NCBI GenBank assembly: GCA_023253575.1
Contig: JALRGB010000680.1
Coordinates: forward strand, 1-17,783
Origin: Verrucomicrobiales bacterium
GTDB lineage: Bacteria; Verrucomicrobiota; Verrucomicrobiia; Verrucomicrobiales; V1-33
DNA: 17,783 nucleotides
Direction: 5' to 3'
Shown here: piece after piece, positions 7,898-14,459 of the stretch
Numbering within the stretch: the first letter of the stretch is position 1
Layout of the letters: each line of letters starts with the position of its first letter
The notes under the pieces: generated by a model
Database searches by the model: none
What the model saw: only the letters and a program-made list of their open reading frames with translations
Told to the model about the DNA's origin: nothing
Program-made: the position numbers and the translations under genes

Positions 7898-9967
7898 ATG
7901 ATCATCCTAATCGTCCATGATGATGCGGGTGTTCGGCAGGAGCTGCGCCAAGCGCTCAGCCGGGCCGGATTCGGGCCGTGTTTGGTGGCGGGCGGTATTT
8001 CCGAGGCCCGATCCTGGCAAGAAACGGCCGGGGCTTCGGTTGAACTTGTGATCACGACGGCTGGGCATGCCTCCATGGTGGCGGAGTGGCGGGCGGCGGT
8101 CGGGCCGGTGCGGGCGGTATTTTTAGCGGAAGGAGATTTGGGTGCTTGGGCTGGGCGGTTGCCTGGCGAGTTGTTGTTGCCGGCGGTGCCGCTGCCGACA
8201 GAGGCGGTGGTTGGGTGGGTGACGGCGTTGTCTGCGGAGAGGAAGGTTCCTTCGGATGTGCCGCTGGCGACGCCGGTGGCGGTCGCGCTCCCGCCTCGTT
8301 TCGCTCCGCCTCCTGAATCGGCCGGCTTTGGTGCACCGGCGGTGGCTGCGGCTGTCGCTGAGCGCGGGGATCAGACGGCGGGCGGTCCGATGCGGGAGGT
8401 GTCCTCCACGGCGCCGCTCCTGGGTGATTATGAATTATTGGAAGTGTTGAGCACTAACGACGAAACGGTCACCTACCGGGCGTTGCAGAGGTCGGTCAAT
8501 CGGGTGGTTTTGTTGGAGCGACTGCGTACGGCGGCGGCCAGTCATCCTCCGTCGGCGCAGGCATTTCGCTCGCTAGTGCGGGCCCAAGCCGCGGTGGTGC
8601 ACCCGCAGATTGCGGCGGTCTACGAAGCGCAGGAGCAGGATGGAAGGATTTTTTACACGCGTGAGTGGGTTCAGGGTCGCAGTGTGGATCAGCTGCGGTC
8701 GCGTCGTCAGCGACTACCTCAGGAATCGGTGTTGAATCTAATCCAGGCGGCCGCCGAGGCTGTGTTGTGGTTTGAAGATCATGGTCTGGCGCGGCGCGCC
8801 TTGACTCCGGGCGACGTCATCCTCGGGCCTGATGAATTGCCCCGGGTCATCAATATCGCCATGGGGACGGCCTCGCCGTTTCTCGATCAGAGCGCGGAAA
8901 TGCTCGCCCTGTTCGGAGCCGCTCAACAGATTGTTGATCCGGCCCGGCCGGCCCCAGAATTTCAGGAAATCATGGCCCGGGTGCGCGACGTCTCCGGCCG
9001 CGGCCTCAGAACTTGGGCCGAATTGATGCCTTTCGTCGTCGAGGCTAGGCGTCAGCTGGCCGAGGCCCGACCCTCCAAGACAAGACGGCTTTCGACAGGA
9101 TCCCGCCCGCTGGAGCGGCGCCAGCAGGCCAAACGCCGGTGGATACAGGCCTCCTTCGCCACATTCGCAGCGCTCGGCGGCTGGATGCTGTTCCACATGA
9201 TTCCTTACTGGCGCGCGCCCCAACCGCGGTTGCTCGACGAAATGGTCCGGATTCCCGGCGGTTCCTTCATCTACCAAGGCGGAGAAATGCGCGAATTGCC
9301 CACTTTCTGGATATCGAAATACGAAGTCTCCATCGCGCAATACGCTCGATTTCTCGAGCATTTGGCCAGCTCGTCCGGACACCGTTATGATCATCCGCGT
9401 CAGCCAGCCACCAAATCCACTCATCGTCCGCCGGCGTGGGATGAACTGTTGGCTACGGCCCGCAAGGGTGGCGTCTGGCGTGGTCAGGCTGTGGATGTGA
9501 ACTGTCCGGTCACGGATGTGGATTATTGGGACGCATGGGCTTACGCCGCGTGGCGGGGGCAGCGCCTGCCGACCGAGATGGAATGGGAGAAAGCGGCGCG
9601 CTCGACGGACGGTCGGTTGTATCCATGGGGGAGCCATCCCGATGCACCGAGCGCCAATACGGGGGCTGATGTCGACAGCGGGTCTGATCTTGGGCGCAAA
9701 GATGGTTATGCGAGTTGGGCTCCGGTGGATGCTTTTACCACGACGGACATCAGTCCGTATGGAGTCGTCGGCATGGCTGGCAATGTGAGCGAGTGGACTG
9801 ATTCAACCATGCTTCATCCGGATATTCTTGATCAGCAAGTTCCTGTGCTACGAGGAGGATCATACGCGGCGCGCCCGGCGGATCTGCAGCAACGCCGTCC
9901 GGCGCTGAATGCGGGGGTGGGCGACCCGACCGTCGGATTCAGGACCGCCTCCGATCGCGCCCCCTGA
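7898..9967 (+). CDS. Degenerate receiver - pseudokinase - TM - FGE/SUMF1-like fusion
   Basis: 689 residues. Residues 1-115 resemble a response-regulator receiver and keep the acidic pair D8/D9, but the phosphoacceptor position reads VITT (Thr54). Residues about 178-385 resemble a Hanks-type Ser/Thr kinase (LLGDYELLEVL start), with the three catalytic sites altered: the beta-3 lysine region is VLLERL (Glu207), HRDLKPEN reads RRALTPGD (Asp to Ala301) and DFG reads NIA (319-321). Residues about 416-437 are a membrane segment after a basic stretch. Residues 446-687 are a formylglycine-generating enzyme (SUMF1)-like domain with IPGGSF, LPTEMEWEKAAR, GMAGNVSEW, RGGSY and VGFR. Its C-terminal core has no cysteine where true FGEs bind copper. 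The protein is probably a cytoplasmic pseudokinase linked to an extracytoplasmic FGE-fold binding domain. The domain calls are firm; loss of activity is inferred from motifs. The TPR gene is 29 bp upstream. Confidence 0.9.
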   Translation: MIILIVHDDAGVRQELRQALSRAGFGPCLVAGGISEARSWQETAGASVELVITTAGHASMVAEWRAAVGPVRAVFLAEGDLGAWAGRLPGELLLPAVPLPTEAVVGWVTALSAERKVPSDVPLATPVAVALPPRFAPPPESAGFGAPAVAAAVAERGDQTAGGPMREVSSTAPLLGDYELLEVLSTNDETVTYRALQRSVNRVVLLERLRTAAASHPPSAQAFRSLVRAQAAVVHPQIAAVYEAQEQDGRIFYTREWVQGRSVDQLRSRRQRLPQESVLNLIQAAAEAVLWFEDHGLARRALTPGDVILGPDELPRVINIAMGTASPFLDQSAEMLALFGAAQQIVDPARPAPEFQEIMARVRDVSGRGLRTWAELMPFVVEARRQLAEARPSKTRRLSTGSRPLERRQQAKRRWIQASFATFAALGGWMLFHMIPYWRAPQPRLLDEMVRIPGGSFIYQGGEMRELPTFWISKYEVSIAQYARFLEHLASSSGHRYDHPRQPATKSTHRPPAWDELLATARKGGVWRGQAVDVNCPVTDVDYWDAWAYAAWRGQRLPTEMEWEKAARSTDGRLYPWGSHPDAPSANTGADVDSGSDLGRKDGYASWAPVDAFTTTDISPYGVVGMAGNVSEWTDSTMLHPDILDQQVPVLRGGSYAARPADLQQRRPALNAGVGDPTVGFRTASDRAP

Positions 9968-9986
9968 CGCCGGTCCGGGGCCCCAA

Positions 9987-10007
9987 GTTTCATGTTTCAC
10001 GTTTCAC
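9987..10007. repeat. Three tandem GTTTCA(T/C) heptamers
   Basis: GTTTCAT, GTTTCAC, GTTTCAC in direct succession, just after an 8-bp GGGGCCCC palindrome (9977-9984), in the spacer before the secreted beta-rich gene. They lie at or next to the -35 region of the CATAAT box at 10017-10022, so an operator role is possible but unproven. Confidence 0.5.
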
Positions 10008-10022
10008 ATTTAAGGTCATAAT
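9994..10022 (+). promoter_or_regulatory. Candidate promoter of the secreted beta-rich gene
   Basis: CATAAT (10017-10022) matches five of six -10 bases. The -35 position 16-17 bp upstream falls in the GTTTCAC repeats and is a poor match. The 124-bp gap and 69-nt leader suggest transcription separate from the pseudokinase gene. Confidence 0.3.
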
Positions 10023-10091
10023 CAAAGAAGTCATTTTTGCTGCGGAGCGGGAAAGCATTCACGCGTTCCGTTCCGAATTCCGCCACCCGCT

Positions 10092-11009
10092 ATGTCTCGC
10101 GTTCGTCCATTTTTTTCTACTGTTCTCGGTTTGATGATGGCAGTCATCTTCGTGGCGGCTCCCCGCGCGGTCGCCCAGTTGCAGGTCACCTTGGAGCTGA
10201 ATCGCGATCGTTATGTCGCATTTGAGCCGATTCAGGTGACGGTGACGATTGCGAATCGTGCGGGTAAAGATGTGATTTTGGGTGATGCCAGCGGTCGCAA
10301 TTGGTTGTCATTCAATGTCGATCGAATTGGTGAAGGATCGATTTTGGCCCATGGTGGAGGCCCTCGGCTGCGGCCGCATGTACTCGGGCGCGGCGAGAGT
10401 ATTCGCGAAACCATCAGCCTTGGCCGGTTTTATCCGCTGGGCGGTTTGGGGAATTATTCGGTCCGCGCCAATGTCTACTTTTCCGAATTTGGGCAGCATC
10501 TGGTCTCGAATGTCCGCTCTTTCGCGGTGACCGATGGCAGTCTCCTCTGGAAGGACAAAATCGGCATCAACAAACCTGGCGAACCCACCAGCTATCGCGA
10601 GATGAGTCTGCTCAGCTTTCAGGAGGATGACAAAATGACCTTGTACGTGCGCATCCGTGAGGAACGCACCGGGCGCGTCTTGGCCACGTATACCATCGGT
10701 CGCCTCGTCCTGCAGCAGGAACCACAAGCCACCCTGGATGGCGATAGTAACCTGCACGCCTTTTTTCTCACCGGTCCGAAAATGTACCGCCATATCGTCA
10801 TTGATCCGGATGGAAAAAAACTCGCCGAGGAAGTATTTGAGACGCAAAATAACTCCGTTCCCGAATTGAAAATTGCGCAAAGCGGGGCGGTCCGGGTGGC
10901 TGGAGGCCGGTTGTATGATCCATCCAAGCCAGAAGAACCCCAAGAAGTGGTGCGTCGTCTGACCGATCGTCCGGCCGACGCTCCCAACGACGAAGTGCCC
11001 GCCCAGTAA
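10092..11009 (+). CDS. Secreted beta-sandwich-like protein of unknown function
   Basis: 305 residues from the ATG at 10092. Residues about 1-28 form a signal peptide ending AVA before Gln. The next hundred residues (LQVTLELNRDRYVAFEPIQV, a TVTIANRAGKDVIL strand, and a GNYSVRANVYF strand) look like an Ig-like or macroglobulin-like beta domain. The middle has FFLTGPKMYRHIVIDPDGKK, also beta-prone. The C-terminal 35 residues are charged and proline-rich and may be disordered. No catalytic motif is seen. It could be a periplasmic binding or inhibitor-like domain, but I do not recognise a named family. It is co-oriented with the two preceding genes across a 124-bp gap and convergent with the serpin gene. 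No ribosome binding site is seen. Confidence 0.75.
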   Translation: MSRVRPFFSTVLGLMMAVIFVAAPRAVAQLQVTLELNRDRYVAFEPIQVTVTIANRAGKDVILGDASGRNWLSFNVDRIGEGSILAHGGGPRLRPHVLGRGESIRETISLGRFYPLGGLGNYSVRANVYFSEFGQHLVSNVRSFAVTDGSLLWKDKIGINKPGEPTSYREMSLLSFQEDDKMTLYVRIREERTGRVLATYTIGRLVLQQEPQATLDGDSNLHAFFLTGPKMYRHIVIDPDGKKLAEEVFETQNNSVPELKIAQSGAVRVAGGRLYDPSKPEEPQEVVRRLTDRPADAPNDEVPAQ

Positions 11010-11155
11010 GTCCGAAACCGGCGGCGCGAGGGTCAATGTCCGAGGTGTTGATGCAAAACGCCTCTTTCGCCTTCACTGAGGTTGAGCCTGAAATGGTGCC
11101 ATGGGTGTGACCGGCCTCAAATCCAAAGGTCAGGTCGCGCAGTGAACGGCGCCTT

Positions 11156-11198
11156 CTCCGTTCCAACGGGGCGTAATCCTCGGACTGCCCCAACGGAG
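11156..11198. repeat. Large interrupted inverted repeat between convergent genes
   Basis: CTCCGTT (11156-11162) pairs with AACGGAG (11192-11198), and GGGGC (11168-11172) with GCCCC (11187-11191), leaving a 5-base bulge on one side and a 14-base loop. It lies in the 197-bp gap between the converging secreted-protein and serpin genes. With no T run, it may be a transcription barrier, a processed RNA end or part of a dispersed repeat. Confidence 0.6.
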
Positions 11199-11206
11199 CA
11201 CACGCC

Positions 11207-12484
11207 TTATTTTCGCGGATCGCAGAGACGCCCAAGAAAGAGGCAAGTCCCGCTGCTGCGGTGCTGAATGGCAAAGAGGAACGGGTGGTCGACGCGCACG
11301 GCGACTGGTGTGGTTGGCTCGATGAGGCTGGTGGATCTGGTCATGGTGACGGCGGTGGCCGCGGCGGCTTCGGTTCCTTTTTCATCCAGCGTCATGTAGG
11401 TCTTGTGAAAGACCTCTGAGATCATGAGGTAGTCTTTGGGCGTGCGCGGAGCCATGCGGTCGAAGTTGGCGCTGCCTTTGGGATCGTCGAAGGCATGGGT
11501 TATGCCGAGCGAACGCAAGGTTTCGGCTAGTTTAAAGACGGGCGGCTCGAGTTTAAATTTAGGCAGAGAGAGCTCGATTTCCGTCAGGGTGGGGGAGGCG
11601 CAGGCGGCCACCAATTCGGGAGTGAGTTTTGCTTCGAGCGCGGCCAGACCGTCTCGGGTTTCGGGCAGGAGCACCAGCAAGTGGAGCTCGCCGCCGAGAT
11701 AGGGGACCGTTATCGCCTGAAATCCATCGAGTTTTGCGTATCCCATCTTGCCGGTTCGCTGCATGGTATCTACTTTGACGGGGTCGCCATTTTTGAGATG
11801 GAACGGTAGCGGCTGCGTGGCGCGCGCGGGGAATTCCCGGGCCCAAGGGGCTTTGAGGTGAATGGCATTGACCAGCACGAGGCGGCTGTCGCTCGTGAGG
11901 GCGTTGCCCGGAATAAGGTCAGTGATCCGCTGCTTCGTCTGCTCTTCCACCCAATTGTTGATTTTTACTCGTTCGGCGTTGGCATTACCGATGAAGTCCA
12001 TGGATTGCAGCGGGGCGCCGTAGGTGCGTTCCACTAATTCGAGAAACGGCGGGCGGAACTCATATCCTTGTTGTCCAAAGAGGCGGTTGGCCACGGTGAG
12101 TTGGACGGGCTGCGCGGTACCTCCGCCTGCTTTGGCTCCCGCTGGTGCCTGCTCCACGGGTTTGGCGCTCAGCATTTCCAGTGCCGTCCGAAGTTCCCCG
12201 AACGACTGGTGCAAGGCGGTCTCGTCCTCTGGATAGTGCAGCACGCTCGTCATCTGGCTCCGGGTGTCCCCAGCCGAGCCGGCATAGGTCATGGCCAAGG
12301 CCGATTGTATCGAATACGGCGAAAGTACGGTATTGGTGCCCGCCGCTGTTCCCCGAGCGAGCAGGTCGACGCCCAAGGCGTTGACGGCATGCGCAGCGGC
12401 CGACGGTTTTTCGAGGGCGCGGGAAATGGGCATAGCTCCAAGGCTCAAGGTGGCCATCAACAGGCTGGTGAGAAGCAGTTTCAT
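11207..12484 (-). CDS. Secreted serpin-family proteinase inhibitor
   Basis: 425 residues, slightly longer than a typical serpin because of the signal peptide (about 1-23) and a Gly/Ala/Pro insertion at about 106-127. Serpins trap proteases by inserting a cleaved reactive loop into a beta sheet. Visible signatures include TVLSPYSIQSALAMTYAGS (52-70), LVLVNAIHLKAPW (202-214), the hinge EKGTEAAAAT (368-377) with small residues at P12-P9 as in inhibitory serpins, and DHPFLFAI ... CLFLGRLCDP at the end. Strict counting puts P1 at Ser384 with Arg383 beside it, but the loop after it is about six residues longer than in antitrypsin, so the target class cannot be fixed. A trypsin-like specificity at Arg383 is possible. 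The gene stands alone and converges on the secreted-protein gene. Its own promoter is likely (12510-12539); no Shine-Dalgarno sequence is seen. Confidence 0.95.
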   Translation of the reverse strand: MKLLLTSLLMATLSLGAMPISRALEKPSAAAHAVNALGVDLLARGTAAGTNTVLSPYSIQSALAMTYAGSAGDTRSQMTSVLHYPEDETALHQSFGELRTALEMLSAKPVEQAPAGAKAGGGTAQPVQLTVANRLFGQQGYEFRPPFLELVERTYGAPLQSMDFIGNANAERVKINNWVEEQTKQRITDLIPGNALTSDSRLVLVNAIHLKAPWAREFPARATQPLPFHLKNGDPVKVDTMQRTGKMGYAKLDGFQAITVPYLGGELHLLVLLPETRDGLAALEAKLTPELVAACASPTLTEIELSLPKFKLEPPVFKLAETLRSLGITHAFDDPKGSANFDRMAPRTPKDYLMISEVFHKTYMTLDEKGTEAAAATAVTMTRSTSLIEPTTPVAVRVDHPFLFAIQHRSSGTCLFLGRLCDPRK

Positions 12485-12509
12485 CAGGGTTTCAGGGGAT
12501 ACAAAAATG

Positions 12510-12539
12510 ATTGTACCCCCGTTGGCGATAATTTTGAAA
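12510..12539 (-). promoter_or_regulatory. Candidate serpin promoter
   Basis: On the minus strand TTTCAA (12534-12539), an 18-bp spacer and TACAAT (12510-12515, five of six -10 bases). The -35 is weak. A start near 12503 gives a leader of about 20 nt. Confidence 0.4.
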
Positions 12540-12689
12540 TTCTATCCTCCGATTCTGACTCTCTCCAGTCAATCCCACCGAGCCGAACCAGACTCATCCA
12601 GAATCAATCGACAGGAGAAAATGTCAGAATTTGCACACTGATCCCTTATTTTCCCAAGCCATCAGATCGCGCCTAGCCTAGCCATCCTG

Positions 12690-12963
12690 ATGTCGGCCTG
12701 CTGAGCAGGTGGGCACGGCTTCGCCCGAATAGGGACTAGACGGCAGCCAAGGTGTCCAAGGGGAGGGGTATTTTGACCGAAGGGGGGTGGAGGAGGCTTC
12801 CTCGTACCCTTAGCGGTCCAGCTTGGGCGACGAGGACACCTCAGTAGCCGCCATGCTGGCGGTGCGGTTGCCCCTGGGTGACCTCTGGCCGGATAGGGCG
12901 GGGGCCGCTTGTGGATGAGACGGACTTGGAGTAGGCAGCCCGTCCCTCGATCCCATGGCCGGC
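12690..12963 (+). ncRNA. Candidate structured non-coding RNA, unassigned family
   Basis: Most of the 589-bp gap 12485-13073 has no credible gene, but this part is dense with complementary segments. Helices seen by eye: CCTGC/GCAGG (12697-12709, 3-nt loop); GGTGTCC 12751-12757 with GGACACC 12834-12840, enclosing GACCG 12775-12779 with CGGTC 12814-12818, which encloses a hairpin 12785-12809 (GGGTG and GAGGA arms, GGCT loop); GCCGCCA/TGGCGGT (12847-12863); and a bulged stem 12912-12955 extended by GGCC 12903-12906 with GGCC 12957-12960. AGGGAC 12731-12736 can also pair with GTCCCT 12942-12947. Two helices contain G-U pairs on the plus strand that would be A-C mismatches on the minus strand, so plus is favoured. 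I found no signature of RNase P RNA, tmRNA, SRP RNA or a known riboswitch. Promoter and exact ends were not identified. Confidence 0.5.
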
Positions 12964-12974
12964 AATTCCTACCC

Positions 12975-12998
12975 CAAAAAACGCCCTCAAACGGGCTC
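12975..12998 (-). terminator. Terminator of the tRNA-Ser transcript
   Basis: On the minus strand GCCC-GTTTGA-GGGC is followed by GTTTTTT, about 75 nt after the tRNA 3' end. An ACG/CGT extension with one bulge can lengthen the short stem. Confidence 0.6.
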
Positions 12999-13073
12999 GT
13001 ATTCTGCCGGACGTGTTTTTACCTGTGTTCTTACTTTTCCACCTCCGGCGCTGAAAGCCCTGTGGAACGAATA

Positions 13074-13163
13074 TGGCGGAAGGGGTGGGAGTCGAACCCA
13101 CGGTAAGGTTGCCCCTACGTCTGATTTCGAGTCAGGTGCCTTAAACCACTCAGCCACCCTTCC
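13074..13163 (-). tRNA. tRNA-Ser(CGA)
   Basis: Cloverleaf on the minus strand: acceptor GGAAGGG pairing with CCCTTCC, anticodon loop CTCGAAA with anticodon CGA (plus-strand 13127-13129), a long variable arm typical of class II tRNAs, a T arm with GGTTCGAATCC, discriminator G, and an encoded CCA at 13074-13076. It reads the serine codon UCG. A promoter lies upstream (13203-13232) and a terminator downstream. Confidence 0.97.
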
Positions 13164-13202
13164 ATATGTCGAGGTTCGGCGAAGTTCGTCCGCCGAAAGT
13201 GA

Positions 13203-13232
13203 AGTATATATCGATGGGTGGCGATTCTGCAA
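13203..13232 (-). promoter_or_regulatory. Promoter of tRNA-Ser
   Basis: On the minus strand TTGCAG (13227-13232), an 18-bp spacer and TATACT (13203-13208, five of six -10 bases); TATATA two bases upstream gives a 16-bp alternative. Initiation would fall about 30-35 nt before the tRNA 5' end. A short CTGCAAT duplication overlaps the -35 region. Confidence 0.55.
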
Positions 13233-13381
13233 TCTGCAATCTGTTTGGAGAGTGCAATTGTATCTTTACAGGGCCGGGCCGGACCGTTAGGCATCAATTT
13301 CCATCGGGTGGCTGCGGTTGTCCGGCGGCATTGTTTTATCATTTCACTCACATCATTTAACTTCGTAAACCGTTTAGCAAC

Positions 13382-14275
13382 ATGAGTAAAGAACGCATTG
13401 CCTTCGTCGGCGTCGGCCGTATGGGATCGAACATGGCCCGTCGTCTCAAGGAAGTTGGTTATGAGATTACGGCAGTCTACGACATCAACGCGTCGGTGGC
13501 GCAGGAAGTGGCCACTGAGTTGGGGGCGGCGGCCATGACGAAGCTGGCCGATGTGACGGCGGCGGCTGATGTGGTGTTCACGGTGGTGACGAATGATGCG
13601 GCGATGCGCGGCATTTTCTTTGCGGCTGAAGACAACTTGCTGGTCAATGCGACGGGCAAAACCTTCATCAACTGCGCGACGTTGAGCCCTGGTTTGCAGC
13701 AGGAAGTGGAAAAAGCGGCCGAAGCGGCAGGCGCCCACACGGTGGAAGGCTGTATGGCCAGCTCGATCTCGCAAGCCCGTCAGGGGACGTTGTACCTCAT
13801 GTGTGGTGGCCGCGAGGAGACCTTCAAAAAGTTTGAACCGTTGTTGAAGTTGATGTCGGTGAACCTCCGGTATTGCGGCCCGACTGGCAAAGCGGCTGAG
13901 GTCAAGGCGTTGGTCAACATGGTGATGAACATCAATACGGCAGGGCTGGCCGAAGGTTTGGGCCTCGCCAGTGCCCTGGGACTGGATCTGGATTTGATTC
14001 GCGAAGTTTTCTCTCAGACCGGCGCCAACAGCCGGGTGTTGGAGACCGACGGTGGCGACATGCAGTCGAGGGAGCATGACTGCTGGTTCAGCGCCGAGCA
14101 CGCCGCCAAAGATAGCAATATCGCGCTCGATCTGGCCAAGGCCAAAGGACTGGCGCTGCCACTGGCGGCCGCCACCGCTGCCCAATATGAAAAAATGGTC
14201 GAGTCAGGACTGGGCGGGCTGGACAAGTCTGGCATCGCCGAACTGACGTTCCCAGGGCGCCATCTCCATTCCTAA
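13382..14275 (+). CDS. Beta-hydroxyacid dehydrogenase family oxidoreductase (3-hydroxyisobutyrate dehydrogenase-like)
   Basis: 297 residues, the normal size for the family. These enzymes oxidise beta-hydroxyacids, or reduce the matching semialdehydes, with NAD(P). The N-terminal Rossmann fold has GVGRMGSNMA (residues 10-19). The catalytic lysine is probably Lys175 in AAEVKALVNM, and the conserved KDSNIALDLA (243-252) lies near the C-terminus. The usual DAPVSGG substrate loop is replaced by EGCMASSISQARQGTL (about 122-137), so the substrate is uncertain: 3-hydroxyisobutyrate, tartronate semialdehyde, succinic semialdehyde or another beta-hydroxyacid. An Asp after the second beta strand (VYDIN, 33-37) favours NAD over NADP. 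The ATG at 13382 has no Shine-Dalgarno sequence. The gene stands alone between tRNA-Ser and a repeat array that begins at its stop codon. Confidence 0.9.
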   Translation: MSKERIAFVGVGRMGSNMARRLKEVGYEITAVYDINASVAQEVATELGAAAMTKLADVTAAADVVFTVVTNDAAMRGIFFAAEDNLLVNATGKTFINCATLSPGLQQEVEKAAEAAGAHTVEGCMASSISQARQGTLYLMCGGREETFKKFEPLLKLMSVNLRYCGPTGKAAEVKALVNMVMNINTAGLAEGLGLASALGLDLDLIREVFSQTGANSRVLETDGGDMQSREHDCWFSAEHAAKDSNIALDLAKAKGLALPLAAATAAQYEKMVESGLGGLDKSGIAELTFPGRHLHS

Positions 14276-14374
14276 ACAGAGCGAAGCTCTTGAAATAAAA
14301 CGGGGGCGAAGCTTCGGAGAGATAACCGAGGCGAAGCCCTGTTGGGGGTATCCGAGGGAAGCCCTGTTGGGGGG
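14275..14374. repeat. Four degenerate 25-bp tandem units
   Basis: The core GAAGC recurs at 14283, 14308, 14333 and 14358, exactly 25 bp apart, and three copies read CGAAGC. The last two units are nearly identical (CCGAGG, then GAAGCCCTGTTGGGGG). The first two share only the core and some flanking bases. The array fills the gap between the dehydrogenase stop codon and the MarR terminator. Its function is unknown. Confidence 0.7.
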
Positions 14375-14386
14375 AGGCAAAGAGCT

Positions 14387-14419
14387 AAAAAAAGGCCCCG
14401 GCCGGTGATGGCTGGGGCC
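14387..14419 (-). terminator. Rho-independent terminator of the MarR gene
   Basis: On the minus strand GGCCCC pairs with GGGGCC around an inner GCC/GGC pairing, followed by seven T. It lies 40 bp after the MarR stop. The plus-strand side lacks a T run, so it acts mainly on the minus transcript. Confidence 0.9.
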
Positions 14420-14459
14420 TTGAGGGGGTGGCTGGCAGGAGAGGGAGGCAGCTGCGAGC

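Noticed and set aside
7898..8245. Functional response regulator receiver at the start of the fusion protein
   Set aside because: The phosphoacceptor Asp is replaced (VITT) and no conserved Lys is evident near the end of the domain.
8738..9637. Minus-strand frame of 299 codons opposite the pseudokinase/FGE gene
   Set aside because: Antisense to well-supported domains, without a motif or start context.
12068..12676. Plus-strand frame of 202 codons opposite the serpin start and into the gap
   Set aside because: Most of it is antisense to the serpin gene, and the rest has no homology that I recognise.
12690..12963. RNase P RNA, tmRNA, SRP RNA or 6S RNA
   Set aside because: The GAGGAAAGTCC core, the T-arm GGTTCGA, the GGAAGGNAGCAGC core and a single long hairpin with a central bubble were all sought on both strands and not found.
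12841..13101. Minus-strand frame of 86 codons in the structured gap
   Set aside because: It runs across the tRNA terminator and the hairpin-rich segment, with no signal or motif; RNA structure explains the region better.
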